From NCBI GenBank assembly GCA_903885085.1, contig CAISHH010000125.1, positions 1 to 47,645 on the forward strand: 47,645 nt of DNA, written 5' to 3'. The position numbers and the translations under genes were made by a program. The notes under the pieces are model-generated. The model had not been told where the DNA came from. It ran no database searches and saw only the letters and a program-made list of their open reading frames with translations. Below are positions 10,324-19,230 of this stretch, in pieces. The stretch comes from an uncultured Campylobacterales bacterium. Lineage in GTDB: Bacteria > Campylobacterota > Campylobacteria > Campylobacterales > Sulfurimonadaceae. The stretch's first letter is position 1; each line of letters begins with the position of its first letter.

Positions 10324-11199
10324 TCAGTGCACAGGCATAAGAATAGGATTAAATGCTTTTGAAGAGATGATCGCTTGTGAGCCGATTTGAAACTGCTCCG
10401 CTTCCATACATGATATGACTGTTTTGACCACAGATGAACCTACAAGCAAAGTAACGACAGTGATAGGAAAATCCTCTTCAATTTTCAGTACTTCGCCGAT
10501 GAGTTGTAATTTTCCACTTAAAGTATGAGATGTAAAAAAATCCATCGGTGGGCATACTTTGACTATGCGACCCGTAACAACTGATGCCAGACGGTTTGAG
10601 AGTTTGACGGTCTCGGCTATATCATGACTCACAAGTAGAGTTGTAACTCCTAGTTTATTATGAAGGAGTGCCAACTCATTTTGCAGTTTTTGACGCATGG
10701 CAGGGTCAAGCGCAGAGAGAGGCTCATCAAGAAGAAGTATTTTTGGTTGTCGCACTAAGGCTCGAGCTAGTGCCACCCGCTGTTTTTGCCCGCCTGAAAG
10801 TGAATAGGGCAGACGATTGGCTAAAGATGTGAGCTCTATCATCTCTATGAGTTGATCCACATTTTTACGCTGTTCATTATTCTCTGCGGCAAACAAAAGA
10901 TTCTCTTTTACGCTCATCGTTGGAAAGAGGGCATAATCTTGAAATACAAACCCGACAGAGCGTTTTTGAGGTGGAAGGTTGATGCGTTTGACGCTATCAA
11001 ACCAAACTTCTCCATGCACTTCTATTCTCCCGCTTTTGGGTTTTTCAAGCCCTGCGATGAGTCGCATAAGTGTTGTCTTACCCGCACCCGATGATCCAAA
11101 AAGAGTTAAAAACTCATTCTCGTTAATATCGAGGTTGAAATGTGCCTCAAGTGCACCATCTGCAGTGTTCAAATCTTTTGTAATATTAATGGATATCAT
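10324..11199 (-). CDS. modC: Molybdate ABC transporter ATP-binding protein
   Basis: GSSGAGKTTLMRLIAGL, LSGGQKQRVALARAL, LLDEPLSALD; next to modB. Confidence 0.92.
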   Translation of the reverse strand: MISINITKDLNTADGALEAHFNLDINENEFLTLFGSSGAGKTTLMRLIAGLEKPKSGRIEVHGEVWFDSVKRINLPPQKRSVGFVFQDYALFPTMSVKENLLFAAENNEQRKNVDQLIEMIELTSLANRLPYSLSGGQKQRVALARALVRQPKILLLDEPLSALDPAMRQKLQNELALLHNKLGVTTLLVSHDIAETVKLSNRLASVVTGRIVKVCPPMDFFTSHTLSGKLQLIGEVLKIEEDFPITVVTLLVGSSVVKTVISCMEAEQFQIGSQAIISSKAFNPILMPVH

Positions 11200-11870
11200 C
11201 GAGTTCCTTCAAACGATTTTTTATTTAAAGTGTAAACAAGCAGTAAAATAGCAAAAGTCACGACAAAAAGAGTAAGCGCGTATTGATGTGCAACTGCATA
11301 ATTGAGTGATTCAACCTCATCATAAATCGCGATGGAAGCGACGCGTGTCTCTCCGGGAATATTTCCACCTATCATCAAAATGACTCCAAACTCTCCGACT
11401 GTATGAGCAAAAGCAAGCACCATACCTGAGATCAAACCATGGCGAATAGTCGGGAGGATGACATGAAACATCGTTTGAATCTTTGATTTTCCAAGCGTAT
11501 AGGCTGCTTCAAATATGGAGTGCGGCACTTGTGAGAGAGCCGCTTGAATAGGATGAACCATAAAGGGAAGACTAAAAAGTACAGAACCCACAACTAAGCC
11601 CTCAAAACTAAAAGCAAGGTGAATCCCACGGTCGCCCAAAAAAGTGCCAATCGCAGAGGATGGACTAAAGGCAATAAGCAGATAAAACCCCAAAACAGAT
11701 GGAGGAAGCACTAAAGGCATCGAGACAATTGTTTCTATAACACTTTTAAATCGTATCTTACTAAAGACAATAAATGAAGCCAGAGGAATTGCGATAAATA
11801 AAAGTATGGCAGTAGTTATGGCAGCGAGTTTAAAAGTCAGTGTCATTGTGGAGAGAAATTCAGATTCCAT
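11196..11870 (-). CDS. modB: Molybdate ABC transporter permease
   Basis: Polytopic; FEAAYTLGKSKIQTMFHVILPTIRHGLISG EAA loop and GEFGVILMIGGNIPGETR; internal start MESEF at 11870 preferred. Confidence 0.92.
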   Translation of the reverse strand: MESEFLSTMTLTFKLAAITTAILLFIAIPLASFIVFSKIRFKSVIETIVSMPLVLPPSVLGFYLLIAFSPSSAIGTFLGDRGIHLAFSFEGLVVGSVLFSLPFMVHPIQAALSQVPHSIFEAAYTLGKSKIQTMFHVILPTIRHGLISGMVLAFAHTVGEFGVILMIGGNIPGETRVASIAIYDEVESLNYAVAHQYALTLFVVTFAILLLVYTLNKKSFEGTR

Positions 11871-12264
11871 AATTCGTACTCCATAAAAGAGAGATTTCAC
11901 TTGGCTGTATCATCCAAGAGATGGTGTCATTTTGGCTTACATGTAAGGCTTCAAAAGCGGGTGTTGCAATGAGGGTTTTAATCTCCATCGTACCATAAAG
12001 CAGTGTGACTTGGGTCAATACTACGCCTTTTTCTATCTTTTGTATCGTAGCCTCTGCGACGTTTGCACTCGAGTTTATAACTCCTTTTGAGAGGATCACT
12101 TCAGTCTCTTTAAATGCTAATCGAACGTTTTTTTGAAGATGGAGTTTTTCATCAAAAACCTCTACCAATAAAAGGTGAAACAGGTCTAAACCTACATGAA
12201 CTTCTACACATGAAAGGTGCTCTGAGGAGACAATAGCTATGATAGTCGCTGGTAATATATTCAT
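11860..12264 (-). CDS. TOBE (Mop) domain protein
   Basis: Weak TOBE-like composition and position between modB and modD. Confidence 0.6.
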   Translation of the reverse strand: MNILPATIIAIVSSEHLSCVEVHVGLDLFHLLLVEVFDEKLHLQKNVRLAFKETEVILSKGVINSSANVAEATIQKIEKGVVLTQVTLLYGTMEIKTLIATPAFEALHVSQNDTISWMIQPSEISLLWSTNYGI

Positions 12265-13109
12265 AATGGCTCGATTCTTACTTTGATATCTGCTGGTGAA
12301 GCATTATAAGGCGATGAAGTTACAATAACATCGACTCTAGTTTGGGCATACTCTTTAATGTTTTTGGCATTGATTCCACCCGTTGCCATAAGCTTTATGT
12401 GAGGAAACTCTGTGCGTAAAATTGTAACTGCATCTTTAAGTTTGTCAAGTGAAAACTTTTCTAATTGTAGATTATCTGCTCCAAAAGCGGCAAATTTGAG
12501 GGCTTCTTCGATATGTTCAGCCTCCATTACAATTTTTTTCTCAGGATTCGCTTTTTTTACTTTTAAAAAAGCTTGGCGAAACAGTTCATCTGTAGGAAAA
12601 AATACACGATGATATTCAAAAATAAGAATCGACTCTGAAAGCCCCAAACGATGCGCTACACCACCGCCAGACTCTACGGCTTTTATAGCGATCTTTTTTG
12701 TAAAGGGAATCGTCTTACGTGTGGTTGCTATGATAATATCGGGATTGACCAAGCGCGCTGTGCTTAAAAGTTGGTATGTGTACGTCGCAACACCACTTGC
12801 ATAATCAAGAAGGTTTTGAATAGTTTTCCATAATCTATGAATAGTTCCAGCCTCTCCTTGTACTTCAAAAAAAACTGTTTTTGAAGATATGAGTGTTCCT
12901 GATGGCACAGATTTTTCAATATCTAATCCATACATTTTACACAGTTTTACAGCTTCCTCCGTACAAGAGATGACAAGAGGTTCTTCGCGAGTCGCAAATG
13001 TCATACGTGCACGTTGCTGGTTTATGGCAAACGAGCTTGTTGTAAGATCACCAAAGGGGACATCTTCATGAAGGAGGAGTTCGAGTTCATTATCGGTTAG
13101 TAATATCAT
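12261..13109 (-). CDS. modD: ModD, nicotinate-nucleotide pyrophosphorylase-like molybdenum locus protein
   Basis: NadC-like fold motifs (ATTRKTIPFTKKIAIKAVESGGGVAHRLGLSESILI, MATGGINAKNIKEYA) inside the mod locus. Confidence 0.85.
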   Translation of the reverse strand: MILLTDNELELLLHEDVPFGDLTTSSFAINQQRARMTFATREEPLVISCTEEAVKLCKMYGLDIEKSVPSGTLISSKTVFFEVQGEAGTIHRLWKTIQNLLDYASGVATYTYQLLSTARLVNPDIIIATTRKTIPFTKKIAIKAVESGGGVAHRLGLSESILIFEYHRVFFPTDELFRQAFLKVKKANPEKKIVMEAEHIEEALKFAAFGADNLQLEKFSLDKLKDAVTILRTEFPHIKLMATGGINAKNIKEYAQTRVDVIVTSSPYNASPADIKVRIEPL

Positions 13110-13224
13110 TATTTCAAACTTTTTAGTAGAATTTTAGTATAAAGTATTTAAACAAGAGAGATTATAACAGCTCTTTTCTTGAAAGACTTTTGATTCTATC
13201 CGCCCAAAAAGGGCCAAATAGAGT

Positions 13225-14760
13225 TTAGAATCTGTAATTTGCTTCTAAACGTAACTCATGATTTGAAGTGTCGTTGCCAATACCATTTGAAAAAGATGCA
13301 AGGCTAGTATTACCAGTTGCTAATTTAACTGTAGTCGCATTTAACACTTGATTTTGTTGAATCATATAACGAGCTTTGAGTTCAAGACCTTTAATTGACG
13401 GAACTTTATAGATCACATCTGCATTGTATTGGTTTGTATCACCATTTCCATAATAACGATCTGTTTGTGATTGATATCCAATTTTTGATGGATCACGATC
13501 ATAGAATGAGTAGCTGAGCATTGTGCTTACACCACTTATATATTTATTTAGATCATAGTCAAGTTGTACTTTATACGCTTTTGTATTTGCATTCCAATCT
13601 GTTTGAGTCATAGATCTTGTATAACCATCTGTTGGAAATCCACGCCATGGCGCTATCATGTCTCCACCCGAGCCTGTATGTGAATATGCAACCATCAATT
13701 TTGCAGGCCCATATGTTGCTGAAGCGCGTAGTGCATAAAGGTTTGTATCGACTTTATTGTTATTATCGCCTTTATTACTTATTGGTGCACCAGCTACTCC
13801 ACTTGGAGTAGTGACAGCGGAAGCTGTTCCGGGTTTAATAATATCTCCCGCTCCAGTATCCCATTGTTGAATATAACGTGCGCCAAATGAAAAAATTACA
13901 CTACCTGCTGGAACTGCATAGTTCGCTTCAATTCTTCCTTGATTTACGATATCTTGCCACTCCATAAACCATGCTTGCAGCTCAAGAGCATTAATTGACT
14001 TGTTTGTTACACCAGCAATAGCTACACCTGGAGCTGAACCATCTTTTCCACCACCATTAGCTGCTGAAAGTGTTGTGTAATGTGTACGATAATAATTTTT
14101 AATCGCATCTGGAGTATCGCCAGTATCTGCCATATTTCCAAAATAAGTCATCCCACGCTCTTTGATCGCTTCTGCATAATCAAGCTGGATAGTCGTGTTT
14201 TTAATATCGTTAGAAACAAAACTTGCACCCTCAACAGCAACAGGAATCATTTTTGTGTCGTTTGGATTGATCCATGGGTTGGTCATTAAAAAACGACCCC
14301 CTTTGACTTTACTTTTTGCGATTTGATATTGGAGATATGATTGTGCTAAGACGCTATATCCATCTCCCCAATGCGTTGTACTTCCCGGTCCACGTGCGAA
14401 AAGATCTGAACCTGTTGCAGGTTTTGCTCCTGCTTTTGAGCTGCTTCCAACATCTGATAAATCATCTGTATAGATGCCAAGAGATTGAGTAGTATAAAAT
14501 CCAGCCCCAGCACTGATACCATAGAATGATGCAGTTTGGTAGATTAAGCTACCACCAACAGCTGTCCCTCGGCTATCTCCATTAGCTTTATTTGCTCCCC
14601 AGTTGCTAGTACTGTTTTTATTCCAATCCGTATCAATAGAGTTAATACGAATACGTCCTTCTAACGTTCCATCTTTAAATGCACTTGCTAGATCATCTGC
14701 TGCTTGTGCAAATACTGCTGTACTTAAAAGGAATACTGTTGCTACACTTAGTTTTGTCAT
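13225..14760 (-). CDS. Outer-membrane porin (OprD-like)
   Basis: Signal peptide, ASAFKDGTLEGRIRINSIDTDW start, beta-barrel-like alternation, terminal ...LRLEANYRF. Confidence 0.85.
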   Translation of the reverse strand: MTKLSVATVFLLSTAVFAQAADDLASAFKDGTLEGRIRINSIDTDWNKNSTSNWGANKANGDSRGTAVGGSLIYQTASFYGISAGAGFYTTQSLGIYTDDLSDVGSSSKAGAKPATGSDLFARGPGSTTHWGDGYSVLAQSYLQYQIAKSKVKGGRFLMTNPWINPNDTKMIPVAVEGASFVSNDIKNTTIQLDYAEAIKERGMTYFGNMADTGDTPDAIKNYYRTHYTTLSAANGGGKDGSAPGVAIAGVTNKSINALELQAWFMEWQDIVNQGRIEANYAVPAGSVIFSFGARYIQQWDTGAGDIIKPGTASAVTTPSGVAGAPISNKGDNNNKVDTNLYALRASATYGPAKLMVAYSHTGSGGDMIAPWRGFPTDGYTRSMTQTDWNANTKAYKVQLDYDLNKYISGVSTMLSYSFYDRDPSKIGYQSQTDRYYGNGDTNQYNADVIYKVPSIKGLELKARYMIQQNQVLNATTVKLATGNTSLASFSNGIGNDTSNHELRLEANYRF

Positions 14761-14783
14761 TTTTCATTTCCTCTTTGTTTATT

Positions 14784-15539
14784 TTATTGTTTTGGTAAAG
14801 CATATCCACTTGCTTTTAATATCTCATGTGTTTTTGCAGATGACATAAATTGTAAAAATCTTTTTGCTGCTATCTGATTTTCTGGAGTTCCATTTTTAAG
14901 TCCTACCATCGCTTGATCGATTGTGTTGTAAGATTTTGGATCTACTTCTACCCACTTACCTACATTTTTCATCTCCGGAGAAAGCACGATAGATTTAGCA
15001 ACAAATCCTACATCAACTGCTTTTGTTGCAACATAAGTAGAAGCTTGAGAAATCGATTCTGCGGTTATAAGTTTAGATGTAACGGCTCCGTCAACTTTAT
15101 AAAAATGCATTGTATTCATCGCTTCGATTCCGTATGGAGCAGTTTTTGGATTAGCAATAGCTACTTTTTTTATGGCTGGATCAGCCACAACTGCTACACC
15201 TTTTACCAGATTAACCCCTGTATTAGTCCAAAGAACTAAAGCACCATATGCATATACTTGTGATGGGGTTGTAGTAAATCCACCTTTTTCAAGTTTCGCA
15301 GGAAACTCAACATCTGCTGATAAAAACACATCATATGGAGCACCACTCATAATCTGTTGTGTTAATTTCCCCGATGCCCCCGTAATGATTTTTACATCAA
15401 TACCGCTTTGTGTAGTAAATGCCTTTGCGATATCAGTAACTGCATATTTCATATTGGCCGCAGCGGCAACTGTGATCGTTTGAGCAGCGAGAGTGGATGC
15501 TAAAATAAGAGATACGAGAGATAATTTGAGTAATTTCAT
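14784..15539 (-). CDS. modA: Molybdate ABC transporter substrate-binding protein
   Basis: TITVAAAANMKYAVTDIAKAF, GASGKLTQQIMSGAPYDVFLSAD; start trimmed to MKLLKLSLVSL at 15539. Confidence 0.93.
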   Translation of the reverse strand: MKLLKLSLVSLILASTLAAQTITVAAAANMKYAVTDIAKAFTTQSGIDVKIITGASGKLTQQIMSGAPYDVFLSADVEFPAKLEKGGFTTTPSQVYAYGALVLWTNTGVNLVKGVAVVADPAIKKVAIANPKTAPYGIEAMNTMHFYKVDGAVTSKLITAESISQASTYVATKAVDVGFVAKSIVLSPEMKNVGKWVEVDPKSYNTIDQAMVGLKNGTPENQIAAKRFLQFMSSAKTHEILKASGYALPKQ

Positions 15540-15549
15540 AGGAGACTCC

Positions 15550-15966
15550 TTACAGCATTCCGATGATAACGCTTGATGCTTTGAAAATCGCATAAACTTC
15601 ATCATCTTTTTTCATCATTAGTTCAGTACAAGACTCATTTGTGATAATAGATGTTAGTACCGCATTGCCTAAAGACATTTTTATTTCGGCATTTACAGCA
15701 CCCTTGATAACTTCGATAACTTTTGCAGAGAGTACATTTCTCGCACTAATACGCATAGGTTTATTTTTTGCCAAAATTACTGAACTTGATTTAATCAAAG
15801 CATATGCGCTAGACCCGACAGTCAACTCTAGATTTTTCACAGACTCATTCGTAAGAGTTGCAACAATTCTTTCTGATCCTACAGATAGGACTACTTCAGC
15901 TTGGACTACTCCATTGACAACCGAATCGATTGTTCCATAAAGTGTATTTCTTGCAGATGTTAACAT
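15550..15966 (-). CDS. Tandem TOBE-domain molybdenum-pterin-binding protein
   Basis: Two repeats: SARNTLYGTIDSVVNGVVQAEVVLSVG and SARNVLSAKVIEVIKGAVNAEIKMSLG. Confidence 0.9.
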   Translation of the reverse strand: MLTSARNTLYGTIDSVVNGVVQAEVVLSVGSERIVATLTNESVKNLELTVGSSAYALIKSSSVILAKNKPMRISARNVLSAKVIEVIKGAVNAEIKMSLGNAVLTSIITNESCTELMMKKDDEVYAIFKASSVIIGML

Positions 15967-15974
15967 GGTGATTC

Positions 15975-16074
15975 CTTTAATTATTTTTTGATATAACGAT
16001 AACTACAAACTAAACACTGCAAAAAACAATCTAGAAAAGATATACAATTTTGTTATGTTTTGTAAGATATAACG
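15975..16074 (-). promoter_or_regulatory. ModE-like half-sites upstream of the mod/porin operon
   Basis: GATATAACGA occurs twice (15990-15999, 16066-16075); second copy in TGTTATGT-N8-ATATAACG (16051-16074). Confidence 0.45.
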
Positions 16075-16139
16075 AATTATAGAAAAAGAAACTTAAACTT
16101 TTGTAAGTATAATTTGTAAAAATGTTATAAAGATGAAAT

Positions 16140-18245
16140 ATGCAAAAACTATTAGACCTTCTTACTCAAAAAACAAATCTCAAACCTGATATCATCTCTA
16201 ATATCTTAAAGCTTTTAGAAGAGGGCGCTACTATTCCCTTTATTGCTCGTTACCGAAAAGAACTCACAGGCGGAGCGGATGATGAAACCCTTCGTGCTTT
16301 TGAAGATATCTACACAAGCACGAAAAAACTCTTAGAGCGTAAAGAAGATGTCAAAAGACTTATCGCTGAACGAGCAACACTTACATTTGAGATACAAAAA
16401 AGCATCGAAGAAGCCGAAAACTTGAGAATTTTAGAAGATATTTACCGTCCTTTTAAAGAGAAAAAAAGCTCTCGAGCGAGTGTCGCCGTGGCAAATGGAC
16501 TGACACCTCTTGCAAATACACTTCAAAGTGCAAAAATGAGTAAAGAAGAGTTTTTAGTTTTTGCTAAAAGTTTTGTCAAAGGTACACTTAAGAGCGTAGA
16601 TGAAGCTATTTCTGGCGCGCAAGATATTTTAGCCGAGCGCTACGCAGAAGAGCCAAGAGAGCGTGAAAACCTACGAAATACAATGTCGCGTTATGGAAAC
16701 TTAGAGATTAAAAAGGGTAAAAGTTTCAATGAAAAAGGGATACTTCTAAACTTTGTAGATAAGAGTGAAAAAGTTGCTTATATTCCATCGCATAGATATC
16801 TGGCTTTGATGCGCGGTGTGAACGAAAAAGAGCTTAGTGTGAAGATCACTGTCGATATGGAGCGCATAGAACAAAATATCAAAAGTTATAAAATTCCTCG
16901 TAATGCTTCAAGCTCTAAAGAACTGCTTTTTGATGCTTATAAAGATGGGCTCAAACGTCTTTTATTGCCTTCCATCGAGCGCGAAGTGCATGCAGAGCTC
17001 AAAGAAAAAGCGGACGTACAAGCCATCAACACTTTTGGCAAAAATCTCTCGCAACTTCTCATCACTCCACCTGTCACAAAACGGGTGATTTTGGGTGTTG
17101 ATCCCGCCTTTGTAAGTGGATGTAAACTCGCAGTTTTAGATGAAAATGGAAACTTTTTGGACTGCGCTGTTATCTACCCGACAGAGCCGAAGAAAGATTA
17201 TGAAAACTCAAAAAGAAAGATTTTAGAGCTTGTTAAAAAATACAATATCAAAGCGATCGCGATTGGTAATGGAACAGCTTCAAGGGAAACTGAGGAGTTT
17301 TTCGCAAGAATCAACAGTGAGATAGAGGAACAACTCAGTTACACAATCGTCTCAGAGGCGGGTGCTTCGATTTACAGCATCTCAAAAATCGCTTCAGATG
17401 AGTATCCTAAACTTGATGTAACGATCCGCGGAGCGATCTCCATCGCTGGGCGTCTTCGTGATCCGATGGCGACTTTAGTTAAAATAGATCCAAAATCTCT
17501 AGGAATAGGGCAATACCAGCATGACGTTGATCAAAAACTTCTAGAGAAAAAACTCTCTGATGTCACAATCGATCTTGTAAATCGTGTGGGAGTAGACATC
17601 AACTCCGCTTCTGCTTCGCTTTTATCTTTTGTCGCGGGCATTGGAGAGAAATTGGCCAAAAATATCATCGCTTATAGAGATGAAAATGGAAACTTTAAAA
17701 CAAAATCTGAACTCTTACATGTAAAGGGTTTGGGTAAAAAAGCGTATGAACAAGCCGCAGGATTTATCCGCATCAAAGACGCTAAAAACCCGCTTGAAAA
17801 TACAGGTATTCACCCTGAGAGTTATAAGATTGCTGAAAAACTAAAGGGCGTGGATTTGGATAGTATAGAGGTTAAAGTTGTGTCACAAAGCTTACATGTA
17901 GGCAAAGAAACGCTCAAAGATATCATATTTGAACTTAAAAAACCGGGCTTTGATCCAAGAATGGAACTACCACCCATCGCTTTTAAAAGCGGACTTACGG
18001 ACATTTCAATGCTTCATGAGGGAAGTATTGTTTCGGGAGTTGTGAGAAATATTACGGATTTTGGGGCTTTTGTAGATATCGGTCTTAAAAATGACGGACT
18101 GATCCATATCTCAAAGATCAGCGAAAAAAGAGTTTCTCATCCGCTTGAGGCTGTGAGCTTGAACCAATATCTTTCGCACATCGAAGTGATAGCAATTGAT
18201 AGGGAAAAAAACAAAGTTAGCTTGAGTTTAAAAAGTAGCCTTTAG
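16140..18245 (+). CDS. tex: Tex-family transcription accessory / S1 RNA-binding protein
   Basis: N-terminal IPFIARYRKELTGGADDETLR, HhH VAGIGEKLAKNI, C-terminal S1 SIVSGVVRNITDFGAFVDIGLKNDGLIH. Confidence 0.95.
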   Translation: MQKLLDLLTQKTNLKPDIISNILKLLEEGATIPFIARYRKELTGGADDETLRAFEDIYTSTKKLLERKEDVKRLIAERATLTFEIQKSIEEAENLRILEDIYRPFKEKKSSRASVAVANGLTPLANTLQSAKMSKEEFLVFAKSFVKGTLKSVDEAISGAQDILAERYAEEPRERENLRNTMSRYGNLEIKKGKSFNEKGILLNFVDKSEKVAYIPSHRYLALMRGVNEKELSVKITVDMERIEQNIKSYKIPRNASSSKELLFDAYKDGLKRLLLPSIEREVHAELKEKADVQAINTFGKNLSQLLITPPVTKRVILGVDPAFVSGCKLAVLDENGNFLDCAVIYPTEPKKDYENSKRKILELVKKYNIKAIAIGNGTASRETEEFFARINSEIEEQLSYTIVSEAGASIYSISKIASDEYPKLDVTIRGAISIAGRLRDPMATLVKIDPKSLGIGQYQHDVDQKLLEKKLSDVTIDLVNRVGVDINSASASLLSFVAGIGEKLAKNIIAYRDENGNFKTKSELLHVKGLGKKAYEQAAGFIRIKDAKNPLENTGIHPESYKIAEKLKGVDLDSIEVKVVSQSLHVGKETLKDIIFELKKPGFDPRMELPPIAFKSGLTDISMLHEGSIVSGVVRNITDFGAFVDIGLKNDGLIHISKISEKRVSHPLEAVSLNQYLSHIEVIAIDREKNKVSLSLKSSL

Positions 18246-18336
18246 AGCTGAAAAATGTCAATCTGTCATACTTTGTAGCTTTTCTTGAAATTAAGACTAC
18301 TATTTAGAGATAAGTTGGCAAAAAAAATAAAAAGTG

Positions 18337-18342
18337 TATAAT
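18337..18342 (+). promoter_or_regulatory. Putative -10 element for nadK
   Basis: TATAAT inside the 5' extension of the ORF call. Confidence 0.4.
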
Positions 18343-18381
18343 AAACCAATAAAAAGCCATAAAGAGTCTTGTTTGAAAAAA

Positions 18382-19227
18382 ATGAATATAAAAAAAGTGG
18401 GCATTATTTTAAGACCTTCTACTCCAGAACTTAAAGATGTTTTCTACGATATCAAAAACTTATTTGAAGCTCACGATATAGAAGTTTTTATTGATAGCAT
18501 CAGTGGCGGAATGATTGATGTGATGGGTCAAGAGTTTGATACACTTTGTCAAAAATGTGATATTTTAGTCAGTATTGGAGGCGATGGCACACTTATTTCT
18601 GTTGTGCGACGCTCTTATAAATATCAGATTCCTATTTTAGGTGTCCACGCTGGAAAACTTGGCTTTTTAGCTGATCTTTCCATCGACGATATGAAAGATT
18701 TTGTAAAGCTTTTGACTACAAATGAGTTTCGTATTGATCATAGATCTGTTTTACAAGCAACGATTAAAACTGCCCAATCAGAAGGCACTATTTATGCATT
18801 TAACGATATCGTGCTTACTCGTCCCTCTATATCAAAAATGATTCGTATAGAGACTTTGGTGGATGATAAAGCGTTTAATACTTACTATGGAGATGGCGTT
18901 ATTGTCTCGACTCCAACAGGTTCAACGGCTTATAATCTCTCAGCCGGCGGTCCAGTTTTATTTCCTTTGACAAATGTATTTTCTCTCACTCCGATCTGTC
19001 CCCATTCTCTCACACAAAGACCAGTTGTTCTTCCTGGGCACTTTTCTATAGATATGAAAACTCCTGATAAATCTGCACTTCTTATCGTTGATGGACAAGA
19101 TATGCATGAGTTTGGAAGTGGCGATACTATAAGCATCAAACTCGCTAAAAATCCAGCAAAACTCATCCACAAAAAAGAGTTTAATTACTTTGATGTTCTC
19201 AAAGAGAAACTCAGATGGGGAGAATAG
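18382..19227 (+). CDS. nadK: NAD(+) kinase
   Basis: ILVSIGGDGTLISVVRR, GVHAGKLGFLADL, GDGVIVSTPTGSTAYNLSAGGP; start trimmed to ATG at 18382. Confidence 0.93.
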   Translation: MNIKKVGIILRPSTPELKDVFYDIKNLFEAHDIEVFIDSISGGMIDVMGQEFDTLCQKCDILVSIGGDGTLISVVRRSYKYQIPILGVHAGKLGFLADLSIDDMKDFVKLLTTNEFRIDHRSVLQATIKTAQSEGTIYAFNDIVLTRPSISKMIRIETLVDDKAFNTYYGDGVIVSTPTGSTAYNLSAGGPVLFPLTNVFSLTPICPHSLTQRPVVLPGHFSIDMKTPDKSALLIVDGQDMHEFGSGDTISIKLAKNPAKLIHKKEFNYFDVLKEKLRWGE

Positions 19228-19230
19228 GGC

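Noticed and set aside
12412-15940. ORFs on the plus strand opposite the mod locus
   Set aside because: Antisense to strongly supported modD/porin/modA/TOBE genes; compositional artefacts.
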